Source: Phallus indusiatus | Lineage: Eukaryota; Basidiomycota; Agaricomycetes; Phallales; Phallaceae | Length of the DNA stretch: 64,000 nt | Assembly: GCA_027605045.1 (NCBI GenBank) | Contig: JAQFWX010000004.1 | Location: 1,560,683 to 1,624,682 of the forward strand | Reading direction: 5' to 3' | Part shown: one piece after another, positions 1 through 14,733 of the stretch | Numbering within the stretch: the stretch's first letter is position 1 | Layout: every line of letters begins with the position of its first letter | Notes under the pieces: model-generated | Databases searched by the model: none | What the model was told of the DNA's origin: nothing | Seen by the model: the letters and a program-made list of their open reading frames with translations, nothing else | Made by a program: the position numbers and the translations under genes

Positions 1-227
1 TTCTTCTTCTTTTTCTCTTCTTTTCTTCCGTTTCGTTTTTCTTACTTTCTCTGTGTCACGCTTTGCTTTGCTCTCTCTCGTCTTTCTCTCTCTCTTCTCT
101 CTCTTTTTTTTACCATCTTTTCCTCTCTCTCTCTCTGTCCGGCATTCATCGGTTCGTTTCTCCCTGGCGTCTTTTTTCCGTGCTCTCTCTGTCCATGCCT
201 GCAAATACCATTTCACAAGTGTACACC
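1..227 (+). promoter_or_regulatory. Pyrimidine-rich leader upstream of the NRC2-like kinase
   Basis: Almost uninterrupted C/T sequence with TCTC runs, as is common in fungal promoters and 5' UTRs. Reading frames through it give only Ser/Leu/Phe-rich peptides, so I treat it as non-coding. An alternative in-frame ATG lies at 195, eleven codons before the chosen start at 228. Confidence 0.5.
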
Positions 228-3136
<2,909 letters not shown>

Positions 3137-3964
3137 ATTGGGACGAGGGGGGGAAGAGGCAGATCACACCAACGCAACACAGCACACATATATAACCTTT
3201 GTACAATTATATTCTATATTTCCTTAGACAACAAACAAAAAAGCAGCTGGAGTTCATCACATATATAGGAGGAGGAGGAGGAGGAGGAAAGGACGCGATT
3301 ATAATTGTTTTTACAGTTGGGATTTTCTATATATATTTTTTTATATTACGGGAGTATATTTTTTCTTTTTCGAAAATTTGATTTTGTTCTGACGGACTGT
3401 TTGTTTGGAGTGTGTTGTTTGTTTGCTTGAGTGTTTGTTTGGCTGCTTGTTTATTTGTTTATTTGGCGGGCGGGGGGAGTGGTTTTTATTTACATAAAAA
3501 ATATAATATAAAATAAAAATGCCAAAAAATAAAAAGAGGATATTTCTGATTTTGATAATTGATGCCGGATGGAGGGTGCCGCAGAATGGCTGATGTCGGT
3601 TATTGATACCATGTGGACGACGCTGGGTGAGAAGGGTGGCCACCCAAAGAGGGAATTTCCTTTTTTTGAAAATAGAATTTGGTTCCGTCACACACCCGAG
3701 GTGAGCGCCAGACTGCCGGGCTGATTCCCCAGCCTGGTCCAGTTCCCGCCCATTTAACCTCTCCGCTCCCTTCCAACCGTTCCCTCTATTTACTCGTCGT
3801 CTCCTCGTCATTTCCCTTCCTCTTTCCTACCCTCTCCTCCTCCCCCTCCTCCTCTCTTCCTTCCCTCTCTCTTCTCCTCGTCACCTTTTCGTTTCTCTTC
3901 TTCTCTTCTTCTTCTTCTTCTTATCCTTTCCTTTTCTCTTTCCTTCCTCGTCATACCTTTCGTC
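3137..3964. other. Intergenic region between kinase and HSF-type gene
   Basis: No gene seen. Contains a (GGA)n run at about 3267-3291, AT-rich likely 3' UTR of the kinase, and from about 3780 to 3960 a strong C/T tract directly before the HSF-type start codon, which resembles the leader of the kinase gene and is probably promoter and 5' UTR. Confidence 0.5.
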
Positions 3965-6559
3965 ATGGATTCTCAACGCTCGCAGTATTATCCTCACCAG
4001 CAGTACAACAACATCGTCTACCCCCAGCTCCTCTCTAATCCGCAACAAGACACTGCGCATCTTCCTCTTCCTCATGACCGCGATCCCTCTCAAAAGCAGC
4101 ACCAGCCAGATCCGCCTCCAAAATCCGAGTCCAAGCCACAGGCCACTTTCCTCACCAAACTTTACGCGTATGTTTTCGCGTTTCTTTCCCCGTGCCACAC
4201 AACTTAATCCTTATTCCCACCGCTCCTCTCTCCAAAAGTCTTTTAGAACGTCCTGAAAATCACCACATGATTCGCTGGGATGCCGCAGGTGACCATATCA
4301 TCGTGGAGAAGCCAGAACAGCTCGCTCTCCACGTTCTCCCAAGCATATATCGTCAATCCCGCTTCGCAAGCTTCTCCAGGCAGCTCAATGTGCGTAATTT
4401 TTTCTCTTTCCATGTCAATGCACCATCTCCCCCAAATGTCGCATCGTGTCTCTTGTCTTTTTCGGCGGGCGTTTATTCAGATCGGGCTATTTTAGATCTA
4501 TGGCTTCATGCGAAAAGTTAATCTGCGTAATGTCGATCCTGCAATAGACGATCCTGACGCGAGCACTTGGTGTAAGTACTACCGATCAAATAATCTATAA
4601 TTTCGATACATACATACTTTTACCTCTTGATAATAAATTATCTCTCTCTCATGGTTTATGTACTAATTTTATTTTTTAATTTATTAGCTCACCCCACTCT
4701 CAATCGACATTCCCCTGCAGAAGTCGTCGCCAATTTCAAACGTCGTGTCCCACCTCGTCTCCCAAAAGCACGTAGTAAACGCCCCGAGGATATGTCCAGT
4801 ATGGTCGCACCCCGCAGCGCTGTCGGTCTCGCCCCTGTCTCTCTCACAGTCCCATCTTCCATGCCCGCTATTCGCGGCAGAGCTCGTGGTTTCTCTGCTC
4901 CAGGCGCTTTTGTCAGTGGTCAAGTCCCTCAGCCACATTGGAACAGTCAGTATAGTCGAACCCCTCTCCCCCCACTCACTGTACCCTCCGATGCAGGAGG
5001 CGCGGCAGCTGCCGGTGTCCTCGCCCCTTATGGTCATCCTTCTGCTCATCTTGCTTCCCCTACCGACGACTCATCTTCTCACTCGGGTTATTCTTCTGGC
5101 TATCCGACTACCGTTCGCGAATCCACTGGCAGTCTCTATTTAGGCTCCTCGCCTTATGGAAGCACCCCTCCGTCCTCGCAATCCTCCAACAGCTGGGAGT
5201 TCCCCCCTCTAAATACATCAGGCATGACGTCGTCCGCCACGCCTCATCCGGGTCCCAGTTTGTCCTCATTACTAAACCACCCTTCCGGCGGTACTACCCC
5301 GGCTGGGGGTAATGGTAGTGGCAATGCGAATGGTGCTGCCGGCTACGGATCTCGTTTGTCTATTTCGACAAGCCAGGTTCAGCCTTTTAATAGTCTGAGC
5401 ATGCCGAGCTCATCTTCGTCGCTTTCCCCAGATAGTCGTCCCACCACTGGCTACTCTGGCACTTCATCCATGTCGTCCCTTCCCTATGAACCTCCTTCCC
5501 CATCGGACCCTAATGGTCGGGATTATGATCATTCGCATTCACACCACTCCGTGCATCATCATCACCCCGACAGTAGACCTCTCACTCCTGGTGGGTCGCT
5601 TTCACGACCCCCTTCGGCACATAAAGGAGGCTTAGGTGGTCCTCCCTCGTATGGCGGCGGTGGTAATGGAAGTAATGGAAATGCAGGGAACGATGGTTTA
5701 CTTGGATTGAGACAACGAGGACGGAGGCATAGTCAGGCTGTTAGTCCATATCCTAGCCCATACGACTCGGAGATTCGACCACTGAGTGCACCTGACGCGT
5801 CGAATTTGCCGCGGACAAAGAGTTTAATGGCGTTATCTGATAATAGCTACTATGTCCCTCCTGCTCAGGCGGAGTTTGCTTATTCCCCTGCTCCAAATGG
5901 TCCCGATCATCATAATACGCATGTTGCAATGGATACATCTGGAACGCCAACGAGTGGGCATTGGAACGGAGTGACGGCGACGACGAATCGAATTCGACCG
6001 TCGACCTCACAATCGTCATTGTCAGCTGCATCGCACAGTTCGTCTTCGGCCGCGAATACTCCCCCGACGACTATGGAGTCATATCCGGATACAACGGATA
6101 TGCATCGCTGTGAGTATGATACCCACCCTCCTCGTTCTTCTTCGCCTTCTTTTCATCCTCATCATTCCCACCATCATCATCACCATCATCATCATCACAC
6201 GCCTTCTTCGTCTTCGCGAAATAATATTATTGCACCGCTGTCGTCGATGCTCACTCTTACACCTGCTTGCTGATAGTCTTGAATGATCATCCTCAGGCTC
6301 ATCATCTGGGGCCGTCACGCCCGACTTCCACTGGCCAAATTTAAATGACGATCAAGACCGCGACCATGACGAAGAGCGGCACCATCACCACCAACACCAC
6401 CACCACCAACAACAACAATCTCACCACCGGTTGCACCACCATGACTCTTTGCCACTGTATTACCACCACCGCCTCCGCAACCTGCACCACTACCGTCGCT
6501 GCATCCTCACCAGCTGCCTTCCCTTTTGCCGATCGATACTCTATTTCCGAATTCGATGA
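3965..6559 (+). CDS. HSF-type DNA-binding transcription factor
   Basis: Nuclear transcription factor with one heat-shock-factor winged-helix domain. Predicted exons: 3965-4167, 4239-4389, 4496-4571, 4688-6109, 6297-6559 (704 aa). The domain spans about residues 61-165: it begins FLTKLYALLERP, contains FASFSRQLNIYGFMRKVN, and ends near HSPAEVVANFKRR. The recognition-helix part SFSRQLN is intact. The remaining 500 residues are Ser/Pro/Gly/His-rich low complexity with no coiled-coil trimerisation repeat that I can see, so it may belong to the Mga1/Sfl1-like group rather than true Hsf1. A false acceptor at 4480 would give an immediate stop, which fixes exon 3 at 4496. The 3' end is uncertain: if the intron 6110-6296 is retained, the protein ends at 6273 (671 aa) with a poly-His tail. 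Targets cannot be told from sequence. Confidence 0.8.
6169..6198 (+). repeat. (CAT/CAC)n microsatellite, His-coding if translated
   Basis: A run of CAT and CAC codons inside the predicted last intron of the HSF-type gene. It encodes a ten-histidine tract if the intron is kept. Confidence 0.8.
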
Positions 6560-8182
6560 CTCCGACGACTACTAATGCTACGAATGCACACGTTTTCTAC
6601 AAGTCCGACGGCGTTTGTGTGTGAGAGCACGTTTGCAAAAAAAAAAAGTTCTTTGAATTTTTTTGAGGTTTTACCCTACCCTTTAATCTCAAAAAAAAAA
6701 GAAGAAAGAAAAGAAAAAACAACACTAGATACCACATTCTTTTATTCCCCCGTCAAATTCTTTTTGTGCTCAAGATTTTCTTTTCTTTTTGTCTCTTCAA
6801 ATGTGTCTCTTTGAGGCATTTTTGCTCGTTGTCGTTTGGTTTTCTTTTCTCTCTCTCTCTCTCTCACTCATCCCTTTTGTGGGAATGTATAACAGCAATC
6901 TGAATCCAAAGTTTATGGGAGGTGTTTTCCTTTCCATTCTCCCCAAATCTCTCTCTCACTAAAAAAAGTCCTGTCCTTTTCATTCCCTTTCCTTTCAAAT
7001 GTTTTGTTATTCGTTTCGTTGCTCTCGCAAACCAGTGCTGTGGACATACGGACCTTTTTAAACCCTTTCAAAGCGAAGCCCTCTTGCCGCTTCGTGCTTT
7101 TCTCTCTCTCTATCTTCCAGACCCAACTTGTTTCAACTAGAGACTTTTTCCTTGTTTCTCTCTTTCTCTCTTTCATAGTCCCGTTTGGGGGTCTGCTCTC
7201 ATCTTTTTTCTCTCTCTCTATCTCCTAGCTTGTGTCTCTCCCTCTCGCGTTTTCAAACTGTTGTGGCACTTATCCCCCCCGTGTGTGTGAATATTTAGAA
7301 GTTGCAACCAAAATAAGAATTTCATTTTTCAAAAACAAAAAAAAAAAGTCCTGAAAGAGTAAAAAGTAGAAAATATATCAACAATATGTAATATATTGAA
7401 AACTTGACCCTGAGCACGGGCGCCTTGATATATAATATATTATGTACAAAACAACGAGTAATTTTTTTTATTATATTTGCAAATTGAAAATCGAGTGTTG
7501 TTGTTATGCGCTGGATTTTCAGATTGAATTTTCCGACGCTTTTTGACAGATTTAGACATAGACACAGGACCTTTTTATTTGTTCTTGTGTGTGCATGCAG
7601 GCGTAAATCCCATCATTGTGATTCCGTACCCCGCGTTTTTCCAAAGGCGTCTATTTGAAATAATGGCTGGTTCTCTCTCACCGGGTTTTGTATGTTGTAT
7701 TCTGATAAAGGAGAGAGAATAAACGAAAAGCCTCCTTTACTTATTTATTTATTGCGCGTCTATACAATGATTGTTGATAATAAATGTTCGTTTCCCTTTA
7801 GCGAGTGTTTTCTTTTTTTTGACATAAACGGCGCCGCATAAATCATTTGGGTTTAGAAAGCATATATTTTATATTTGAACCTGACAGATTGTATAGGCTA
7901 GAGTCTTTATTTTTCGCCGGAAAAAAAGACGCACAGGCGCATATATTTATATTTATATATACATAACTATATCTCTTCAAAATCGGTCGGAAGGAAAGGA
8001 AGGAGAGAAGGGGGGAGAAAGCCGAGAGAGGGGATTTGTGCGTACCCCGCGTAACAGTGGAAGTCCTGATGATGTGTGCCATTGTGGGTTTCTCGCCCCG
8101 TTTGTGGTGTGTTATGTTCGGGGATGTAATTTTATATGTTTTAAAATGAACTGAAATCAATACAATTTCGGGAGGATGAGGA

Positions 8183-8213
<31 letters not shown>

Positions 8214-8220
8214 CATATAC
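8183..8220. repeat. (TACATA)n microsatellite
   Basis: Tandem six-base ACATAT-type units, about six copies, in intergenic DNA. Confidence 0.85.
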
Positions 8221-8310
8221 TTAGGGTGTCCTCATCAAAAAAATCAATTTTGGTTTCGGTTTTGGTTTTGTTCTCGGAGAATGTGAATTGTGAAAAGTGA
8301 CAGTGCCAAC

Positions 8311-8336
8311 GTGAAAGTGAAAGTGAAAGTGAAAGT
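8311..8336. repeat. (GTGAAA)n microsatellite
   Basis: Four tandem copies of GTGAAA followed by GT, about 90 bp after the TACATA repeat. Confidence 0.85.
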
Positions 8337-8747
8337 TTTGGTTTTCCGGACGGGAAGGAGTTCAAGGGCGTTTTACTTTTTCATTCAAAATTGTGTTGTG
8401 GCCCCCGCAGTTGGGTTGGCAAAGAGACTCAGGTTGGCTGGGCACGTACGTATTTTGAATTTGTATGAACAAAATGTGATTATCTCTCTCTCGGCCCATC
8501 AGTAAGTAAGTAATTCAATTTTCGTAATAGCCATGCATCACTGGCATGGCTCTCACTCTCTCACACGTATACTTCAGCCTCAGAGGCTCCTCCGAAGACT
8601 TGCAGAGATAGGAGAAACTTGTTCCCTCCCCCGGCCGTAAGATGCAGATATTCAAATTGTACGCTCCTTTACCAGAATCGAATCATAGAAGACTTTTAAT
8701 TGATTGAGCCAGAGCATCAATCCAAATGTCGTTCATTATAACTACGG

Positions 8748-8763
8748 CTGTTGTTGTTGTTGT
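8748..8763. repeat. (TTG)n microsatellite
   Basis: Short TTG tandem run in intergenic DNA. A small ORF over it is an artefact of this and of nearby CCATTG and TG repeats. Confidence 0.7.
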
Positions 8764-9577
8764 ACCACTGGACCAGAGAGAAGTCTGGGATTACTACTAC
8801 ACTTGGTGGGCATTACCACACAGAACCATTTATATTACATTACATGCACCATGTACATTTATTTATCTGGTTGCAATCAGACATCTAGATCTGATGGTGG
8901 TTTTCTTTTTGGATTCTTGATTATCATTTTTATGCAGCGACAGAGACAGCAACATGATATCTTGCCACTGCCATTGCCATTGCCTGGTGCCAAAATGGCT
9001 GTGCAGCGTGTGTATGTGTGTGTGTGTGTTCAACAGGCGAGCGATCGAGCGGTGCAATTACGACAGAGCGCTATAGCCTATTTATAGGCTTGAACAATAT
9101 AATCCCGACTCGAGTAAAATTCTTGTCTAGGCTTGATCGAGGAAATCTGCATAGCCCTGTCCCACGAATTCAATAAGCTGAAGGTTGTCATCATGACGAT
9201 ACAGAGACTAGATATAGATACGATGGTACGATTAGATATAATATATATTCCGTAGAGTTGAATGTATATTGGTACATGCCCACAAATTGTGTCTAAATAA
9301 TAAATTTTGGAAGAAAAGAGAGAGAGAAAAGAAAAAGTCAGCTGAACAAGAAAGGAGAAAGAAGATGTACAGATGTTTGTCCTAGATATATAATAACTTG
9401 TCCCTTTATAAAAATTCCCTAAATCCGTATATGCGTTGTTCCAGCTGGAAACTCCTAGTGGCATGCTCAAATGAAATTGCAAAGGGGAACACGGGTCACT
9501 TGAAAAACAAAGCGAGGGGATGATATAACCTTGTACACGAGGTCATGCGTGACATAACCGAAATCGAAAAAAAAAAA

Positions 9578-10935
9578 TTATGAGAGAAAAGATGTGCGCA
9601 TCCCCTTGTGATCAAGTCTCAAAGTCGACTTGGCGCATGGACATTTCGTCCTCGTCCAGTAGCCGTACACGAGACTCTTGAGCCTGCGGAAGCTGTGTAA
9701 AGCTGCGTGTTGATCTGTGATGTGTATACGATGTTCGGGATAACGACGGGTGCCTCGAATGAGAATGAGGGGAATGAGGCGAGAAAGGGACTGAGGCTGC
9801 GGACGAGACGATCGAGGTCCAGAACGGGGTAGTGATGGTGCTGAAGTTCGGATAGGGGTTCGGAGGTGGTCTCGGCCACGATTTCCACCTCCTTCAAGAT
9901 GTCCGAGATGTCCGCCGCGGTATTCGTCCTCATCGTTGTCTAGTTCATCATTTACGGCACGCCGAGCGACGTATGTCAGATATAGGAATATCGCTACGCA
10001 TAAGACGATTCCTGAAATGGTATAAATCGTTGATAGTGTGTCGTCTTCGTCGTTGTTGTCGTTCTTGGGTTTGTTAGTTCCGTCTTCGATGATCCCGCCC
10101 GCTTCTTTCTGCGCATGGTCTTTCAGATGATGAGCAGCGAATGAATGAATACCCGCTCCGATGCTGGTATGAATGACGACTTTACACAAGGACAGTGCAG
10201 TACACCAAAGGTATGTCGGGAAAGATAACGTGTGAGAGGCGGCGAGAAGGACGTTCATCAAATTGTAGGGATAGGGAGCGATGCGGATGAGAAGGAGGAG
10301 CTGGGGTTTCCGTTCTATTGCTCTGACTGCCCGTCTAAGAGATGTGGTATGTGTGAGAAGATGCGACATGGTATCCCGGAAATAGTGCCTTGAGAAGAGA
10401 AAAACGATGACGGCGCCGGAGAGAGCGGCGGCGTATGACACAAAGGCACCTGGCCAAGTGCCGAAGGTGTACCCTGACAACACGATCAAAGTCGAATATA
10501 GAGGAAAAGGAGCTATATCGAGGGAGGACGCATAGTTGGCAAACGACAGGGAATAATGATGATGAATGTATATATATATTGATCGCAAAATATTAACTTA
10601 GCTGCAGAAGAAGAAAGAGAGAGAGAGAGCTTCTTACGAATAGTAGTCACGAAAATCATCAAAAAAATGATGGCATATCCGTACATGCCCTCGTTTTGCA
10701 GATAATGCGACAAGTCGTCTAGGGCGGTGAACAGCTCATTTTTCCAGAACGCGATTGCAAGGAGAAAGCCTATGCTGGTGATGACCCACGAGCCGATTCC
10801 GAGCCAGGGTTTAAGCTTGTCGGGTATTGAGCAGCAAGGGGAGGAGCTGAGTGAGAGGTCTGTGGGATAGTCGCTGTCGTATGACGGGAGACGACTTGGA
10901 GGTAGAGGAGGATATTGATCGTCTGGCGGCGCCAT
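9578..10935 (-). CDS. TVP38: TVP38/TMEM64 (VTT-domain) Golgi membrane protein
   Basis: Multi-pass membrane protein of the TVP38 (SNARE-associated/VTT) family; the yeast relative sits in late Golgi vesicles and the wider family is linked to lipid scrambling. Two exons: 10935-10638 and 10512-9578 (410 aa). The acceptor was placed by the family motif PPFPLYSTLIVLSGYTFG, which forms exactly across the junction (residue about 100). Further signs are hydrophobic segments around WVITSIGFLLAIAFW and VLCVAIFLYLTYVA, and the APYPYNLMN motif. The cytosolic N terminus is Pro-rich. The last 100 residues after the final membrane segment are Arg/Pro/Gly-rich and less trustworthy; another frame there also stays open, so a late intron is possible. 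Confidence 0.85.
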
Positions 10936-11252
10936 GATATTGTCGAGGGAGAGAATAAGAGAGAAGAGAGAAGTGAGAGAAGAGAGAAGAGAAAGAGACA
11001 ACGTCCACGTCGCACTCAGTTCCTGGCTATATTGATATTTTTGATTGGGTATCGTTGACTGCAAACTGCACAAGGCACACACAGCCTGCGACTCCGACGA
11101 ATGTAATATTATATTATATTTCAGTTGCACATGGGCTAAACAGGTTCGGGTCCTGTCACATGGTCAAACTTGTCACACCCATTTTATCCATTTGGCCCTC
11201 CGCGCCCTGCGTTTGACTTGGCCCACACACACACAACAATTTCCCAAGGGAT
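10936..11252. promoter_or_regulatory. Divergent promoter region
   Basis: Gap of about 317 bp between the TVP38 start (minus strand) and the small plus-strand gene. GA/CT-rich near the TVP38 start. No specific site recognised. Confidence 0.4.
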
Positions 11253-11657
11253 ATGAACAAGATTCCCATTGCCGCGATTGGGAGGAGCAGGAGGAGGAGA
11301 TGGAATTCCACGTCGACCCGTCGTAGTTCCCATGCGGAATGGTACTCACAAATATTGCCCTCAATGGTCCCAATCACTCTTATCGGTTCAACCTGTTACA
11401 TGGTGAGCATGCGTCGCAGCCAGCCCCAATACTTCTCTGCTAATCTCCTGTACGCGATCAAGACGCTCCACCTCATTCAAACTCATCTCGCTATTGAGAA
11501 GCGCGCAGATCAATACAGAGAACAAATCGCTTCTTTAGAGGATGAGTTAGAATCATTACGTCGTTACGCTACTCCTCCCAGCTCCACATCTACTACCAAC
11601 CCCACAACGAACCCCTCTCGTAATTCATTGTTTTCATTCCTACAATGGTGGAAATAA
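11253..11657 (+). CDS. Small protein with one membrane segment and a coiled coil, function unknown
   Basis: Not recognised as a named family. Likely exons 11253-11402 and 11463-11657 (114 aa); the 60-nt intron 11403-11462 has a GTGAGC donor and a CTAAT branch-like site. Splicing joins the hydrophobic stretch ILPSMVPITLIGSTCYM directly to a charged helix (AIEKRADQYREQIASLEDELESL) predicted to be a coiled coil. The tail is Ser/Thr/Asn-rich. The 5' end is doubtful: an ATG at 11300 begins MEFHVDPS in another frame, one base out of register with HAEWYSQILPS, so either the real start is elsewhere or a frameshift or short intron is present. Length and layout suggest a small organelle-membrane protein, but this is a guess. 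Confidence 0.5.
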   Translation: MNKIPIAAIGRSRRRRWNSTSTRRSSHAEWYSQILPSMVPITLIGSTCYMVSMRRSQPQYFSANLLYAIKTLHLIQTHLAIEKRADQYREQIASLEDELESLRRYATPPSSTSTTNPTTNPSRNSLFSFLQWWK

Positions 11658-12148
11658 GAAAGAAAAAATCAAATAGCGAATTGATACTGATATTGATCTC
11701 CAAAAAAAAACAATTAATAATAAGAAATGCCGCGACAACAATTTGAAAACAGACTTGAGTATACTTGAAAAAGGTAAAACACGATTCGAGATGTGATAGG
11801 AAATCAAGAAAAGAAGAACGGTATGTATAATAAAGGGGAGTGCCCTGCGTGCATCTTTTTATGACGTCGATACAGCTTTCATCAAGATGGTTCTATAGCG
11901 ATCATATAACTTCACCGAACTGTCCATCCCATGACACAACATCTCAGTAGCAGATTCAAGATCTCAAGATCATCGAACTCTCACCTCAAAATAGCCGACA
12001 TCAATCCTGATATAGGCATGATCGCACGTCTTCCTCGCTGAAGTTTAAAGCATTCATAACCTTCAAGATATCATAAGAATTATCTTCTAGAGAAGCCGTG
12101 CCAAGTGTGATTGAAACGTCCACTCACTGACGAAAATAAGGTCCAAAA
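11658..12148. other. Intergenic, between convergent genes
   Basis: About 490 bp of AT-rich sequence between the stop codons of the small membrane protein gene and PEX11. Probably two 3' UTRs. Nothing else seen. Confidence 0.45.
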
Positions 12149-13679
12149 TCAATTTGGCTCGGGATACTCGAAGCCAAAATACTGCTTCCGAACTCTATCT
12201 AGCTCCTTTTCCAGCTCTTGGATATGAACGTTATTCGTTGAGCCTGCCATAATAGGTTGTCCATCTGCTCCGAAAGTCGCAGCGAATAACCTCGCTTCAG
12301 CTTTTTTGTTTTCGGAAAAATTAAGTAATCAAATCCCGCTTTTCTTTGGTATTTTGCGCACCTTCATCCATCAAATTCTTAACCATACCCTGCTCGACCC
12401 CAACTTCGACTAGACCAACCAACGTCGCACTGAACCAACACCAGTCGGCTAATCGAGCAGCTTTGGTACCGACTCGTTGTCCGATTAGACCAAGTCGCGA
12501 AAACGTTGCAATGTCATCTGCTAAACCATTTAGCATGTCCAATAAAAGCGGTGGGGAGGCATGAAGGAATGTGTGCAAGAGTGGCGGTTTGGGCGGTGGT
12601 TTCTTGCCCCCAAACGTCGTCGCCGAAGCGGTAAAGGGTATTCGTTGTGGGGCGGTGATGGTTATAAAAGGTGTTAGCCAGTTGAACATTATCAAGCATT
12701 TTCTGGAGTGCGCATGGTTTAGCTATATGTGGCGCTGTTTTTGCCGATGCGTACCTTGCGAGTGAGAGCCCTGAAGTGGTTTTATCCAATCTTTCCAACA
12801 TATTTGTTTCCCAGGTTGCTCGAGATTGCCTCACAGTCCAACGTGAACGTAAACTTGTATGAAAGAAGAGATAAACTTTGATAGTATACTGAATTAATTT
12901 CTAGATATATAGAAAATATCAGAAATTAAGAAGCACAAAAAAAGGGATGAATGACGATAGTTACGAACCAGTGCTTTATCACGCCCTGTACTACTCGCCA
13001 ACATCTCTCTCCATATTTCTTCTTTTCTGACTTTTTGCCCCGCTCGTTGTTCAAGAACTTCATCGTCTACGTCATCCTCGTCGTCGTCGTCGCCGCCATC
13101 ACCTCCGAAATCCGGTTCACCCTTCTCGCGAGCGAATTCACCGGAACCAGTCCGAATGCGACTCGAATTATGACTAAAATTAGGATTATAAGAAGAGCTG
13201 CTATTGCCGTTATTATTGACGGTCGAAACACTAGCACTCAAGCCAGCGCCGAATCCAGGAGAGGCAGCAGAAGCGTATCCGAACTGTGAGCTCATTCCCA
13301 TTCCCATCCCGACACTCATCATGCTCATGCTCATATTGGCACCTCCATGATTTGGACCTCCTCCACTACCACCGCCCATAATAGACGTGCGAGGTGTTCT
13401 GGGTGGGTGTGCCGAGAGAGGGTTCATTTGAAAGGAGGATGTCGAGGCGGATGGGTCGTACGAGGCTGGGTAGAATGCTATACCGCTGCTGGATAGACTG
13501 TGGTTATGAGTGTGGTGGTGGTGGTTATTGTGGCTAGATCCACTAGAACTGTGGCTGACAAGAACGCCGTGCTCGTCGATACTGCTATCGTCCATGCTGC
13601 TCGAGCGTTTGTGAAGATGACTGCCGAAGCCACCACCATCGTTAGACGTCGGACTAGGAAAGGATATCGTTGATGACAT
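12149..13679 (-). CDS. PEX11: PEX11 peroxisome-proliferation protein with long disordered N terminus
   Basis: Peroxisomal membrane protein that elongates and divides peroxisomes. Four exons: 13679-12969, 12900-12755, 12702-12362, 12300-12149 (449 aa). The PEX11 domain starts near residue 220 with REMLASSTGRDKAL, continues KLIQYTIKVYLFF, then TTSGLSLARKCLIMFNWLTP, and closes with a conserved-looking tail ending QYFGFEYPEPN. Each intron falls inside a family motif, which fixes the joins; the first donor is an unusual GTTCGT. Residues 1-200 are Ser/Gly/Met/His-rich with an acidic DDDDEDD stretch. Classical PEX11 is about 240 aa, so the first 200 residues are an extension. The function of the extension is unknown. 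Confidence 0.85.
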
Positions 13680-13994
13680 TTCGTGAGTGGATATATAGAT
13701 ATATATATAGAGTGTATGACGCTTTCACGTTTCCCCTTTTTTCTTCTCAAATTTCAATCAAAAAAGCTGGTTGGAGGAACGACGCATGCAGGCAGGTTTA
13801 GGGAATGGCTTGTTTTTCGCGTTCTGGGCGCCTCTCCACCCCTCCTTCCAAGAGTGGTGCCAAAACAAAACCAAACAAAATTTTACCCTGAGGAAGTTTC
13901 CCCTAGCAGATCCCTCATTCCAAAAGCGTTTTTATCTTAACACTACACTACACTACGCGCGCAACAAGAAGAGTTTTTTTATTATTACTTTGTT
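13680..13994. promoter_or_regulatory. Divergent promoter region, PEX11 / Tctex1-type gene
   Basis: 315 bp between two start codons facing away from each other. Contains a TA-repeat near the PEX11 start and an ACACT repeat near 13940. No defined binding site recognised. Confidence 0.4.
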
Positions 13995-14733
13995 ATGGCT
14001 ACTAGCACAAGCACAAGCACGACCATGTACAACGGTGGAGGACTCGTAAACGCAACAACCTCTTCATCATCGTCGACGTCGGGTATTCCATCTCTACGAA
14101 CCCATCTCCAATCTCGCCACGTTTCAAATACCTCATCACCCGTTCCAAACTCAAATGGATCCAATGCTTCGCGTTCCTCAGCACCTTCCCCATCCGCTTC
14201 TCCTACTCGTCCTAAATTTGATGGTCCCCTTCTCAAAGCGTATATGAAAAAACTGCTCGCGTCGACGCTTGGTTCGTCTGTTTGGCCGGATGTTAAAGAC
14301 AAGGATCGTGTCAGAATGTGGTGTCATGAGTTGGGTGAAAGAGTTAAAGAGAGAGCTGTTGGTGCGTTTTTTTTTTTGAGCTCAGTGAGCTTTGAAATAA
14401 TATATCCCTGATGTTTACTAAGAGATCGAACCACGAGGCTTGTAAGTTTGTTTTTATTTTTTTGCTTCGTGTTTCTTACGCTTATTATCATTCTTATTAG
14501 TAAATACATGGTTACTACACTGATCAACGAGAATCTCGGTCAAGGTGGCCGAGCGGACCTCGTTTGCCACTGGGAAGACTCAGATACAGTCATACAAGAG
14601 GTATACGCAAACGTACGTGGCCATACATTTCTGACGTGTCAAACCGATTAAACTCATAATATCCATATATTTGAAAAAATAACAGGATTCATTGATATGT
14701 GTTTGCATTGTATTCGCGGTTCGGACTGTATAA
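13995..14733 (+). CDS. Tctex1-type dynein light chain
   Basis: Light chain of cytoplasmic dynein (Tctex1/DYNLT fold). Four exons: 13995-14361, 14422-14440, 14501-14612, 14686-14733 (181 aa). Exon 2 is only 19 nt; it encodes EIEPRGF, which leads into KYMVTTLINENLGQGG and HWEDSDT, then the final strand DSLICVCIVFAVRTV; this matches the family's last three beta strands. The first 65 residues are Ser/Thr-rich and not part of the fold, so the protein is longer than the usual 110-aa light chain and may be nearer the DYNLT2 branch. All four exons are needed to keep frame, which supports the model. Confidence 0.85.

Larger units (their letters stand above)
6560..9577. other. 3 kb intergenic region, no gene seen
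   Basis: Follows the HSF-type gene and precedes the 3' end of the minus-strand TVP38 gene. It holds poly-A/T and CT-rich tracts (6640-7240), AT-rich sequence, and several microsatellites listed separately. Open frames here translate microsatellites or C/T tracts and match no family I recognise. Part is probably 3' UTR of both flanking genes. Confidence 0.5.

Noticed and set aside
8704..9087. 127-codon frame on the plus strand
   Set aside because: Its content comes from GTT, CCATTG and TG microsatellites; no motif, no splice partner.
10513..10588. Coding extension of TVP38 exon 2 upstream (IYIYIHHHYS)
   Set aside because: An acceptor at 10513 rebuilds the conserved TTIPPFPLYSTL; the extension is TA-repeat translation inside the intron.
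11140..11157. ACAGG TTCGGGT CCTGT looks like a tRNA T-arm
   Set aside because: No D-arm, anticodon arm or acceptor stem at the right spacing, and the loop lacks the conserved A58.
14541..14556. GGTGGCCGAGCGG resembles the A box of a leucine or serine tRNA
   Set aside because: It is codons for GQGGRAD in the conserved Tctex1 exon. No matching T-arm or acceptor stem follows.
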